In this document: piece by piece, positions 11,777-22,345 of the stretch
Layout of the letters: the number at the start of each line of letters is the position of its first letter
Numbering within the stretch: position 1 is the first letter of the stretch
Assembly (NCBI GenBank): GCA_004380135.1
Contig: QXCR01000028.1
Span: 1 to 64,000, forward strand
DNA length: 64,000 bases
DNA from: Stemphylium vesicarium
Taxonomy: Eukaryota > Ascomycota > Dothideomycetes > Pleosporales > Pleosporaceae
Reading direction: 5' to 3'
Translations under genes and position numbers: made by a program
Notes under the pieces: model-generated
What the model was told of the DNA's origin: nothing
The model's input: only the letters and a program-made list of their open reading frames with translations
Databases searched by the model: none

Positions 11777-13602
11777 TTACCGCCTGGGCATGCCACGGCC
11801 ACGTCCTCGACCTCCCAGCGCCCTTTGTGCGGCACCCGGGGGCAGGGGCTGGTTAGGAGCTTGCGGCGCCTGCGACTCCTGGTTCTCTGTGTGCGTGTTA
11901 GTGATTGTTTGTATGCAAAAGGACCAGTGATCATACTTATTGTCTCGTCAACACTCAGGATCAGGCAGGCAGCCTCGGTAGCAGCCTGCAGAGCGTTGAC
12001 CTTGACCAGGCTGGGTTCCCAGACAAACTTCTCCATGTTGTCCGCTATGCTCTCGGTGGTAAAGTCGACACCGGCCCAGATGTTGCCCTTCTTGTGCTCC
12101 ACACGTAGCCGGTTAAGAATGTCCGTCGCGTCGACACCGGCATTGTCGCACAGTTGCCTGGGAATAACCTCGAGTGCCTTTGCGAATGCCTTGATAATCG
12201 GTTGCTGCTTGTGTGGGATGTTGCTGTCGGCGTAGTTGTGTAGGTATGAGGAAATCTCCATCTCGACCGCACCACCTCCGGCAACGATATTCCTGTTCTT
12301 GATGGCGCGCTTCACAATCATGATAGCGTCGTGTAAGCTTCGCTCGACCTCGGCAATGAATTGCTCTGCGCCACCACGGAGCACCAGTGTGCAAGTCTTC
12401 GCCTCGGGGCAGCCCTCAAAGAAGTTGAAGCGCTCACCACCAATCTGTCGCTCTTCGAATGATTCGCAGGATCCGAGGTGCTTGCTCTGGATGTCGGAGC
12501 AGGTGGACTGGAGGCTGGCGCCCGTCGCCCGGCATACGCGGTCGAGATCGTCGGCTGCAACTCGTCCAGCACAGAAGATGTCGCGGTCGGCGAAGTACTG
12601 TGTCGCCAAATCGCCGATAGGAAGCTTGCTGAGAACAACCTTGGCGCCTGTCTTGTATAGTGCCTCCATCTTGTTGTAGATGATCTGCCATTCCGCATCG
12701 ACAATCGCCTGGTATTCTGAGACCTGCTCCACTCGTACCTCGGCGTTGTCTTTTTCGCTCTTGAGTTCGAGTTCGACGTTGAGGCACACAATCTTGGGTT
12801 GCTTGAATGTCTTCGGCTGCTGCTCGAAACCGGCATAGGAGAAGGTCTTCTTGAACGCGACACCGTTGACGAAGAGGGAGTCCTGGAGCGCACCACCGGT
12901 AATCTTCTTGACGCCAATGAGCTTCTCGTTCAGTTCATCCTGGTCGAGCGACAGCACGGCGTCGACCACCATCTTTGTGAAGAAGTCGGCGTTCCTGTGG
13001 ATAAGCTTGCTGCTCATGGCGGTAGCGGCAAGCTTTTGGAGTGTATCCCGCTGGTTGCCCTCGGCTGTGTCCACGGCGATTTCCATGATCTTGTTGACGG
13101 CGAGATGTGACGCTCTCCGGAGGCCTTTCATGATGGTCTGGCTGCTGACACCTTGCTCGACAAAGTCCTTGATCTCCTTCAATATCTCTCCTGCCAGTAC
13201 AACGACGGAAGTAGTACCGTCACCCACTTCGGCGTCTTGCGATCGTGCGATGTCGGTGAGGACGCGGGCAGCGGGGTGAACGATGTCGAGCAGCTGGTAC
13301 AATTAGACATGAGGATCCTAATCTTCTTATTGTTTCTGCATACCTTCATGACTGTGGCGCCATCGTTGGTGATTGTTTGCCGGCCATTCTCGTCCACCAT
13401 GAGCAGGTCACCGCCATAAGGACCTAATGTTCCCTTGATAGTTTGCTGTACCGCAAGGCAGGCATTGATGTTGGAGATGACCTGTCCTCGACCTTGTGAT
13501 TGATCGGTACCTGGAATTGTCAGCAACATGTATACCAAATATTTCAAGGCACCTACCCTCCCGCAGCACGACAATGGTCGGTGTTTGACCGCCGAACGAC
13601 AT
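11777..13602 (-). CDS. CCT7: TCP-1 chaperonin subunit eta
   Basis: Minus-strand exons 13602-13557, 13510-13344, 13293-11937 and 11886-11777 give 559 residues, the usual size. It is one of eight subunits of the cytosolic TRiC/CCT ring that folds actin, tubulin and others. It starts MSFGGQTPTIVVLREG, the ATP site has NDGATVMK and GDGTTSVV, and NALQAATEAACLILSVDETI followed by a Gly/Arg tail ending RGMPRR is typical of eta. The first exon (15 residues) and last exon (36 residues) are short. The gene is convergent with the F-box gene and divergent from the small gene at 14069. Confidence 0.95.
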
Positions 13603-14068
13603 ATTGACGGAATCTAAAACACAAGAACGGAATGTAGGGTCGTAAACGGCTTCGCAACTCAAAAAAGCTGGCGGTATGGTATGAGGGGTATGGTCGAGCT
13701 ATGCGCAGCTGTATGTAGTCTCCCCGCCCGACGCGTTAATTTTCCCATTCCCAGGGCACGTCTCTTTTCGCCAAGGCCGGACCGTGCGCGGCGTCGACCA
13801 CCCTCAACCTTCTACTCCCCTTCCATGCATTTGTACCACACCTGGCTGTTACGCCGTCGCTTGTTCCGAGGGCCTTCGCCACCCTGATTTGATTGTCGTC
13901 ACTTTGCACATACGCTCGCTGCCCGACTCCTGAGTGACATTATCAAAGGCCCCTGTGACCTCGTGACCGCTACTTTGGGCTATCAGTGCAGTCTGAACCT
14001 AAACAAGACCCTGCTCTTGTCTCAGCTACATTTGGAGGCGTCTGCTTGTGCGCGTCGATACTGCAAAA
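13603..14068. promoter_or_regulatory. Divergent promoter region of CCT7 and F-box-like gene
   Basis: 466 bp between opposed starts. No heat-shock element or other clear site was recognised. Confidence 0.4.
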
Positions 14069-14710
14069 ATGCCGGCCAAGACATCTGCCAAGAAGGTCAG
14101 GTCATCTCGTGTTCATGGTTCCCAATAGGTGCTAACGGACATTCAGATGGCACCAACACCAAGATCAGCGGATGACATCTGCTTGAGGCGTCTGGATCGT
14201 CATTCAAAAGAGTCTGTAGAAAAGCAAATATCTATACCAGAGACAATCTCGCCTTTGGACAACTACCCCCCATTGCTCCGCATTCCTTCCGAGGTGAGGC
14301 GGGAGATCTTCAGATATGTCTTACCATCATCCAACAAACGCTTCATCCTGTACACCGATTGCGACTCGAGGTCCATAAGCAGGAAATGGAATAAGAATTG
14401 CCGCCCGCATCCCGACCTGCACCTGACTCTCGACATTCTACGAACGAATCGACTCATCTATCACGAGTGCCTCTCGGTCCTCTATTCAGAGAACCAGTTT
14501 CATTTCTATGCCTTCAACTATCTGCCTGTTCTGGACTTCATACGCCATCTGAGTCCCGAAGCTAAGAATCAAGTCCGCAACGTGCGGCTTACACCTTTGA
14601 CGGACAAGCAGGACGACCCACCAGCGTCACACGATGCCTTCTGTACTGTCATACACGACTCATTGCCTGGACTCAGCCAACTGCAAGCTGATCCGGTAGT
14701 CTTTTTCTAG
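14069..14710 (+). CDS. Short F-box-like protein, possibly truncated
   Basis: Proposed exons 14069-14095 and 14147-14710 give 196 residues. The first exon encodes only MPAKTSAKK; the 51-nt intron has a weak donor (GTCAGG) but a good branch GCTAAC. The ATG at 14147 alone is an alternative start. PPLLRIPSEVRREIFRYVL resembles the F-box-like opening of a large fungal family (2EXR/DUF-type), followed by LDILRTNRLIYHECLSVLYSEN. Such proteins are usually longer, and this one stops abruptly after QLQADPVVFF. The +1 frame just past the stop stays open for some 30 codons, so an old frameshift is possible. The 276 bp after the stop hold no other confident gene. Confidence 0.6.
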
Positions 14711-14986
14711 CCGAATGGCCTCGTCTCCGGGCATCGAAGCCACTCTTACTCTTCTTCCATTCAAGTACATAGACGGGCGCGTCTGCACAAGCGTGGGATA
14801 GACGCATAGCACATCAATAGAGCCGCTCACAATCTGACCATTACATGGCAATCTTCTTCGCCTCCAACATCTGTCGCAATTCCATTTTCTCCAGGCTCAC
14901 GGACGTGGACTGCATCTTTTCAGAAGACGATGTCGTGGGTTAATTTATGGTGCCAAAGGCCAGTACCTAGTCGAGCTGACGCTAAA

Positions 14987-16903
14987 TCAACTTGACTGGC
15001 TTGGGAGTTCCACAGGCATGGCTGGTGTCCCGATAAGCTCTCTCTGTCTCAAACAATTTTGCAATATCGATACAAGGTCCTGATGCTCAGAGGCAGCAGC
15101 CATGTCGTAAGGTGTTTTGCCTTCCGCATTTGCTTGGAACGGGTTTGCGCCTCGTTCACAAAGGAAGGAAGTCATGGTAGACCGAAGATTCAGATCCCAC
15201 TTCAGCGCACCAGTCCAGAAGGACACGGCTTGGTGAAGCACTGTATTACCCGATTTCGCTATTGGGGCGTTGATATCCCACCCCCGCCTTAGTAGGATTT
15301 CCATGATTGCGACTATCCGGTGCGGAACGGAGGGTCTTTCGACATCAGACATGGTCTTCATCAGCCATGAGCGGCTCATGAGTTGTCCAGCCAGGGTAGA
15401 CCAAGTGTCTGGTTCAGCTGGTACCGCACCATTCGCAATGAGCAAACTGACCATGTTTACTTGTCGAGCGCCAATGGCAAAGTTCAGGGGCGTTAAGTTC
15501 GTTGAATACCCGAATGGGACATCGTTCACGCTGAAGTGCGCTTCGATTAGACGCCTTGCCATTTCATCTTCGCCAAAGAGTGCCGCAAAATGTAGCGCCG
15601 TCACGCGCTCCGGACGCCCGCGCTTTCGTATATTTGATCGCCAAAATCCCTTCTTCTTGCCGAGGATGGTAGCCAAAGCTGTATTATCGCCGTCACAAAC
15701 AGCTTCTTCGGTACGATCTCTTGGGTGGCACCCGACTTTGGTGAGAATCTCTCTACGGGAGAGAGGCTTGCTTTCCGCTTGTCTAGGTAGTTCCGACCTG
15801 TTCGCGTCGGAAAAAGCTGATCCAGCCTTATTAGGGCTTGGAGCATATCCTGGTACCGGCCTGCTTTCACTGGGTCTCAGCTCCGTTGTAGCTAATGCAG
15901 ATGTAGGAGATCTTGTTGACAACGATCTCGAATTCAGCGGAGGCATCTCGTTGACCGTTACACTTCGAGGTGTTTGCCAGGGACTAGTAGACGGCGATCT
16001 CACGATAGACCCTTTGTCGCTTCCATGGAAACCGAGCGGCACGTCCAGTGTGGATTCTGAAAGTCTACTGTACGTCCGTTCAGTTGTTACGCTACCGTCC
16101 GGGGAGGCCACTCTTGAGAGGAGCGACGTGAAGTCCAGATGCTCTACATTTGATCCCAGCGATACTTCAACAGTTCTCAAAATGGTGTCTCGACTTGCTT
16201 CTGGTATCATCGCCAGACACGACTTTGCAAGCGCTCGGTTGTCCAGCAACACATAAATGTGTGCCATGAGAGCCAGGGATTCCAGCGATGCAGCATGTTG
16301 CTTTCCTAGCAGTTTTCGACGTGCCTGGAGGGCCTTTTCACATTCGACCCGAGCGCGGCCAACTTGCCCCATTCGCACGTATAACTGAGACAACACGTGG
16401 GTGGCATTATGGACACATTCGCGCTGCTCGTTAGACACGGTCGCTTGTTGGAGGAGGCTGTTCAAAGCTGCTTCGGCGTCTACTGGATGCTGGGTATGAA
16501 ATGCACATATCGCCAACTTGTAATGCAGGCTAAATATGTCACAGAATGCCCGTCTTTGATTTGAGAGTTGCTGGAGTATTCTCAGTGCTTCTTGGAGCAG
16601 AGCGTCCGCCTCACTCCATTCCTGTGCTTCGAAAGCTTCAGTGCCGGTGCTCAAGGCCGCTTTGGCGAAGTCGACTTCTAGATCATCATCGGATTCGGAC
16701 GTCTCGCGTTGCTGCATATCATGTACCGGAGTATTATTGCGCGCGAAGCTGTCGCCTCTTCCAAGCACCTGGGATGCCCTCTTCGGGATCTTAACTGTCC
16801 GTTCCGACTCGCCCTTGTCCTCCCGCATATCCTGCATTGCTCTTATCCATACTGAAACACTAATTTCGCTGGTCGCCAGCCCGGGATTTGGACTGATGTT
16901 CAT
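14987..16903 (-). CDS. TPR-like and ankyrin-repeat protein
   Basis: A single minus-strand exon of 638 residues from the ATG at 16903; the open frame extends further upstream only through a TTG. Residues about 85-260 are helical with TPR-like periodicity (AFEAQEWSEADALLQEALRI, ARVECEKALQARRKLLGKQH). A Ser/Pro-rich linker follows (about 290-410). Ankyrin repeats follow from about residue 445 (VTALHFAALFGEDEMARRLI, LTPLNFAIGARQVNMVSLLI, GNTVLHQAVSFW, GKTPYDMAAASEHQDLVSIL). No NACHT, kinase or catalytic domain is visible, so it is likely a scaffold. Function unknown. Confidence 0.8.
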   Translation of the reverse strand: MNISPNPGLATSEISVSVWIRAMQDMREDKGESERTVKIPKRASQVLGRGDSFARNNTPVHDMQQRETSESDDDLEVDFAKAALSTGTEAFEAQEWSEADALLQEALRILQQLSNQRRAFCDIFSLHYKLAICAFHTQHPVDAEAALNSLLQQATVSNEQRECVHNATHVLSQLYVRMGQVGRARVECEKALQARRKLLGKQHAASLESLALMAHIYVLLDNRALAKSCLAMIPEASRDTILRTVEVSLGSNVEHLDFTSLLSRVASPDGSVTTERTYSRLSESTLDVPLGFHGSDKGSIVRSPSTSPWQTPRSVTVNEMPPLNSRSLSTRSPTSALATTELRPSESRPVPGYAPSPNKAGSAFSDANRSELPRQAESKPLSRREILTKVGCHPRDRTEEAVCDGDNTALATILGKKKGFWRSNIRKRGRPERVTALHFAALFGEDEMARRLIEAHFSVNDVPFGYSTNLTPLNFAIGARQVNMVSLLIANGAVPAEPDTWSTLAGQLMSRSWLMKTMSDVERPSVPHRIVAIMEILLRRGWDINAPIAKSGNTVLHQAVSFWTGALKWDLNLRSTMTSFLCERGANPFQANAEGKTPYDMAAASEHQDLVSILQNCLRQRELIGTPAMPVELPSQSS

Positions 16904-18160
16904 TGTTGCCGATCGATGCGTGTGTGGTGGGCCGATGGGTGCGTTTCCAGAACGAAACGCAAAAGCCGGGTCGGGCAGTGCAAAACGCAAAACCGAGTAT
17001 GAACAACGCCGCAAGACCTCAGGTCATAGCTCTTGTGTCACCAGCTCACGCAGTAAGCAAGACCGGGCATGGAACCCGCGCCTCAGCCACTCCACACAAA
17101 GCACCACATTACTGCTTGGAAAGGCTGCAGAATGTATTGATTATCCGCAGTAAGTCACAGCCTATGATAAGCTAGTAAGCGTACGCATTCGGGTATCTCA
17201 ACGGTCAAGCCAGTGGCCGAGACGTCGAAATCGCTCTGGTGATAGGTCCGTCTGTGCCACAAAACGCGGGTCTGTCACAATCACTTTCCATTGACAAGGC
17301 TTGTGAATACGTATGTATCCGCACGTGAGTGTATTCCAGTTCTTGCATCAGGGTGATGGGGCCGACAGTACAAAGGATGCTTTGGTATCCAACAGCCCTC
17401 CCAATGGGGTTAGTGTTTCGACCCTTATCGCAAAGTTGGTTTACGGCCTCCGCAGCCGATTCTTGAGCGCAGCCCCAAGCCTAGACACTTGAAACTTTTA
17501 TTTGGTGTTGCCAAGTATTTCCCGCGGATGCAAGGCGTTCGTGCTTGTAGCTGAATGGTTCAAACACCGCCACGCGCTTATGCAAGGAGACGTTCCGCCG
17601 CCGCCCATGGTAATCTCACGCGACGGTCGGAGCCCCAAAGATTATCGTTCGGAAGTGAGACCAGCCTTGATCTTGCCACTGATCTAGACTGAAACTCTTT
17701 CACCAAACACCCTAGGTAGCAGCAGCGCAAGGTTGGTGACAGCTCAAAGATTACAATGATACCAATATTGCGCGTACTCACTGCATCGTGGGGGTGCGCG
17801 ACATAAAGAAGGCTCAAGTGATACATCCGGTCAGACCAAATATAGAGACTCCGCCCCGCAGAGATCGAGAGACGAACCTATCAGTACGATGGTCGAGAAA
17901 GATGAAGACAAGGGTCTGCGTCTCTGGCCCCAGCATACGTACGCAGTCAAAGAGAGTCCAAAACAGCCGGAGAGGCATCACTTCATACACAGTGCCACCC
18001 TCGTTTCATAATCTTTCCAAGGCTCCAATCGTTACTCTTGTTTCCTAGCAACGAAAAGACTCTTATTTTCGGTCTGTGCCGACCAAGTAGGCCTCAGGCT
18101 TTACACTGCCTTGGCGAATCAGCACTACGACTCTATACAGCGGTACGATCTGGAAACATA
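16904..18160. other. Intergenic region, 1.26 kb
   Basis: Promoters of the TPR/ankyrin gene and the UNC93-like gene must lie here. The open frames are short and lack family features; I see no RNA gene. Confidence 0.5.
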
Positions 18161-19808
18161 ATGTGGGAAGATATGCAGATGTCAGATCCAGTTCACGAGC
18201 TTGGTAGGGCTTACAAGCCGGATGGGTGGAAGTACAGGAGTTTGCGACTTGGGCCCATCAAGCTTCCATGCTATGCCTCGCCCGAGGCGCAACTGTTACT
18301 GGTATCCTTCGTTTGCTTTCTATGTCCTGGTAAGACCTTGCGCCTGAGTAGAAGATGCCCAGTTGTTGACAAAGTGTAGGTATGTTCAATGCGGTCAATG
18401 GCATAGGAGCAGCAGGCCTAGACGATGATGCCCATGCCAGCAACGCCGCAAACACTACGTTATATGCGACTTTCGCCGTCGTAGGCTTTTTCGCCGGAAC
18501 CATAACGAATGTTCTCGGAATACGGATTGCACTCTCTGTGGGAGGTCTTGGGTACTGCGTCTACGTCAGCGCATTGCTTTGTTTTAACAAAACAGGGAAT
18601 TTGGGTTACGTCGTCTTCTCAGGCTTCCTACTAGGATGTTGCGCAGGTATTCTGTGGTCAGCACAAGGCGCGATCATGATGAGCTATCCTCCAGAGAGGC
18701 TGAAAGGGCGATATATCTCCTGGTTCTGGATCATCTTCAATATGGGCGCTGTCATCGGAAGTCTGGTGAGTCCCATATCCTGAGCTTCTGGGAGCGCTCC
18801 GGACTAACGCAGCTACAGATACAACTCGCGCTCAATTTCGACAGACGTGGCGGGAATGAAAAGGGTCCAGCAAAAGTCACCGACAATACTTATATCGGAT
18901 TCATGGTTCTCACCTTTCTAGGGGCATGCCTTTCTTGGACATTGATCGATGCCAAACACGTCCTACGCCGGGACGGGTCAAGGATCATTCTCATGAGGCA
19001 TCCTACCTGGCAATCTGAAATCTTCGGTCTTTGGGAAACGCTACGTACGGACCCGTATATCATACTTCTCTTTCCAATGTTCTTCGCCTCCAACTGGTTT
19101 TACACGTACCAATTCCAGGATGTCAACTACGCGCGGTTCACTGTGCGGACTCGTGCGCTCAACAACGCGCTATATTGGCTGGCCCAGATATTCGGAGCCG
19201 GTGTTTTTGGATTCGCCTTGGATTTCCCCAACGTTAGAAGGACTAAGAGAGCTAAGATCGCCTGGTCTGTCATGTTCCTTCTTACTTTTGGTGTGTGGGG
19301 TGGAGGCTATGTATTCCAGAGACAATACAGCCGCGACGATGGAAGCCATCACTTCGACTGGACCGACAGTGGTTACGGCGGCCCAATGGTACTATACATC
19401 AGTTATGGGTTCTACGATGCTGCGTGGCAGACATGCGTATATTGGTACGTCTCTCTCCGACCACAACCCTCTCTCTGGGTCTTCCGCTAATACTGTTTCA
19501 GGTTCATGGGCGCCATCTCGAACAACAGTCGCAAACTCGCCAACTTCGCTGGCTTCTACAAGGGCATTCAGTCAGCAGGTGCAGCTATCGTGTTCCGTCT
19601 CGATGGCCTTAAAACACCCTATATGAACATGTTCCTGTCTAGTTGGATACTGCTTGCGGGCAGTCTGGTTGTTGCGTTACCGGTCATGTTGTTGAAGATC
19701 AAAGACACCGTGCCGGTTGAAGAGGATTTGAAGTTCACCGACGAGACCATCGAAGATGTACTGGGCCGAAAGGAAGAGTATTTGATGAGTGGGCCTGAAA
19801 AGGTGTAG
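18161..19808 (+). CDS. UNC93-like MFS transporter
   Basis: Exons 18161-18329, 18380-18765, 18819-19444 and 19502-19808 give 495 residues. It is a polytopic membrane protein of the UNC93-like / DUF895 branch of the major facilitator superfamily, with about 11-12 hydrophobic segments. Segments begin at AQLLLVSFVCFLCPGMFNA, and GAIMMSYPPERLKGRYISWFWIIFNMGA is typical. TYQFQDVNYARFTVRTRALNNALYW precedes the second half. The substrate is unknown; fungal members are often plasma-membrane proteins. All three introns are 50-57 nt with YAG acceptors. The start has A at -3. The next gene downstream on the same strand is also an MFS protein but of another family. Confidence 0.85.
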
Positions 19809-20513
19809 CTTGGGGAATATTCTAGAGAATAACAGGTGTTTCGATGTCGCGTATTGAGAATCGAGCAGATGGGGGGCTACCAGGATTAACGGTTGATAGA
19901 CAGCTAGTGCCGGACTCGGCTGGAGCTAAACTAGGGAAGCATTTCACTCTCTTAACGCCACTACAATACACTATTCTCCAATTCTCTACACCGACATCAT
20001 CGAATCCCGGGATTTGCATCGCGACTTGAACCAAGTACAGTCTTCCAAGTGTCCAAGTCGCGCATCTCACATGCACATTCCCCTCCCCAAGTCCTGCGCA
20101 TCGGCATTCGGCATGGCAACCCATAGACCACTCGGAGTAGAACTGCGCTGCATGGTTGATTCCGAAATCGGTTCCAGACCTTGCTCATCAACACGCGCGT
20201 CAATTTCTCATCATGACACGCTCTTACCATCTGAGGCAGCAGGCACCCCGCATTCTGGGGCCATGGAAGAAATATCTGTTCTTGGAAAATAAAACCTCGT
20301 TGAGCTAGCATGTCTTGCATACCCAGTGGAGTAGGTAGCTGCCACCATTCGGCGAAACTCGTCTGCAGCTTCTGCGAAATTTGATCTCATGCTGGGGGGA
20401 TTAAAATTCGATGCACTATCCGGCATAAAAGCCTTCTTGTGCGCCCTTATCTCAAGACTCTGTGTACTTTTCTTTGCAATACTCGGGCTTTTTGACATCA
20501 GCTCGTGGTCACG
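19809..20513. other. Intergenic region between the two MFS genes
   Basis: 705 bp containing the 3' end of the UNC93-like gene and the promoter of the MCT-like gene. Nothing else recognised. Confidence 0.5.
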
Positions 20514-21934
20514 ATGGCGACACGGTCTGAATCGGTTCTTGTGGCCGCAGCCGCGACTCCGGATAATCAATCGCAGTTCGAGCTCGAGACGGCCTCAAGG
20601 TGGAATGAAGAACCGGAGCATGAATCCTTGCTGCCGCCGACGGACGGAGGGAAAGATGCTTGGCTGTTCTTGGCAGCTGCGTTTGTGATCGAGATCATGG
20701 TTTGGGGTAAGTTCTTCCCAACACACCGACCTCAGCGTGGTTTTCACCACGATGTGCAAATTCTCTTGGACTGCTTGGTTGACATCGCAAAGGCTTTCCA
20801 TGGTCATATGGTATCTTCCAGGAGTACTACAGCACGTCCGGACCATTTGCTGGCCAATCTGGTATCCCGGCCATCGGCACCTCAGCGATGGGTATACTAT
20901 ATATGGTGGCGCCCTTCACATTTGGATCTCTGATACGATGGCCGCAATACAAAAGAACGACTATGATCTGCGGATTGATGATCATGTGTATCTCGCTTGG
21001 ATTAAGTTCATTGTGCACAACAGTATCGCAACTCATAGCCACCCAAGGAATTCTCTATGGCATCGGCGGCGCAGTAACATACAGCCCCGTGGTAACATTC
21101 CTCGATGAATGGTTCGTACGAAAGAAGGGCCTTGCTTTTGGCATCATGTGGGCTGGCACCGGCCTGGGAGGTGTCGTCGTTCCGCTACTATTGCAATGGC
21201 TACTAAACCAATATGGCTTCCGCACCGCACTGCGCGTATGGACGATCCTTCTATTCGTCGTCACTCTCCCCTTGACCTTTTTCCTTAAACCGCGCCTTCC
21301 TGTCCCCGCTACCACACGAGCGAGGATCACCTTTACCTTTTTGTCGAACAAGTCCTTTTGGATCCTGCAGTTCGGCAACATCATGCAAGGCCTCGGCTTC
21401 TTCGTCCCCTCTATCTATCTCCCCACTTACACCAAAGCGCTCGGCTTCAACAACACCATCTCCGCGCTTCCCATCATCCTCATCAACATCGCTGCGGTCA
21501 TCGGGTCCGTCAGCATGGGGACGATCGTAGACCGCACACATGTTACCACCGCGATTCTCATCTCCACAATTGGCGCCATGCTCTCTGTCTTCCTTATCTG
21601 GGGCTTCAGCACGTCGCTGCCACCCCTTTTCACTTTCTGCTTCATGTATGGCTTGTTTGCAGGAAGCTTTACGAATACTTGGCCCGGTATCTTGAGAACG
21701 GTACAGCGAAGCACGGGACAGATGGAGAGCTCGATGATCTTCTCGTTCTTGTCGTTGGGGAGAGGTGTTGGTAATGTGGTTAGTGGGCCTGTCAGCGAGG
21801 CATTGATGAAGATGGGGAATGTTGGTGGAGCGGGCTTGTATGGTACGCAGTATGGAAGTCTAGTCATTTGGACAGGAATTAGTGCAGCACTGGGCGGTGT
21901 GAGTGTTATTGGACGGAGGGTGGGCTGGCTTTGA
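20514..21934 (+). CDS. MFS monocarboxylate-type transporter
   Basis: Exons 20514-20706 and 20793-21934 give 444 residues. A soluble N-terminus of about 50 residues precedes 12 hydrophobic segments, as in MCT/SLC16-like fungal permeases. Marks are GFPWSYGIFQEYY at the first segment, GILYGIGGAVTYSPVVTFLDEWFVRKKGLAFGI-like wording in the middle (read in two parts) and FVPSIYLPTYTKALGF after the central loop. Substrates in this family are monocarboxylates or other small organics; none can be assigned. The intron donor is GTAAGT and the Gly codon before FPWSYG is split. Confidence 0.85.
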
Positions 21935-22345
21935 GAGGGAAGCTATTAGCGAGGGTTCGTATATTTCATGTCTTCCATGGAGATGTGGGTAAGGACATTG
22001 TATTGTGTAAGGGCAATCTCATCGTTGAGATTCCCTAGACGATGGATCTAGAGCTGCATCTGCCGTAGAAATCTTTGTATTTAGATGCTAGATATACAAC
22101 TGGCCTTTCCCTGACCAGGCATGGTTAGCGTCCCAGCTAATAAAAGAGCGGGTCGGCCTTCGTTTCCCCGCCTCCTGCGATCTTCAGTGAATCCCATCGC
22201 ATTTGAAGCCCGTGACTATCTATCTACATTTCTATCAACTGTCTTCTGAAATGACACGTAATTACGCGCAGATGAACATGGAATGATAAAATATCCCTAT
22301 GTGTACCCAGAAGAGGAAAACAGAGCTTGAAACCCGCCGGCCCCC
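21935..22345. other. Convergent intergenic region
   Basis: 3' regions of the MCT-like gene and of the HeLo-like gene. No gene or clear element seen. Confidence 0.5.

Noticed and set aside
14738..14960. Possible small minus-strand gene (MQSTSVSLEKMELRQML and on)
   Set aside because: Only 24 codons before a stop and no convincing splice to the next open frame.
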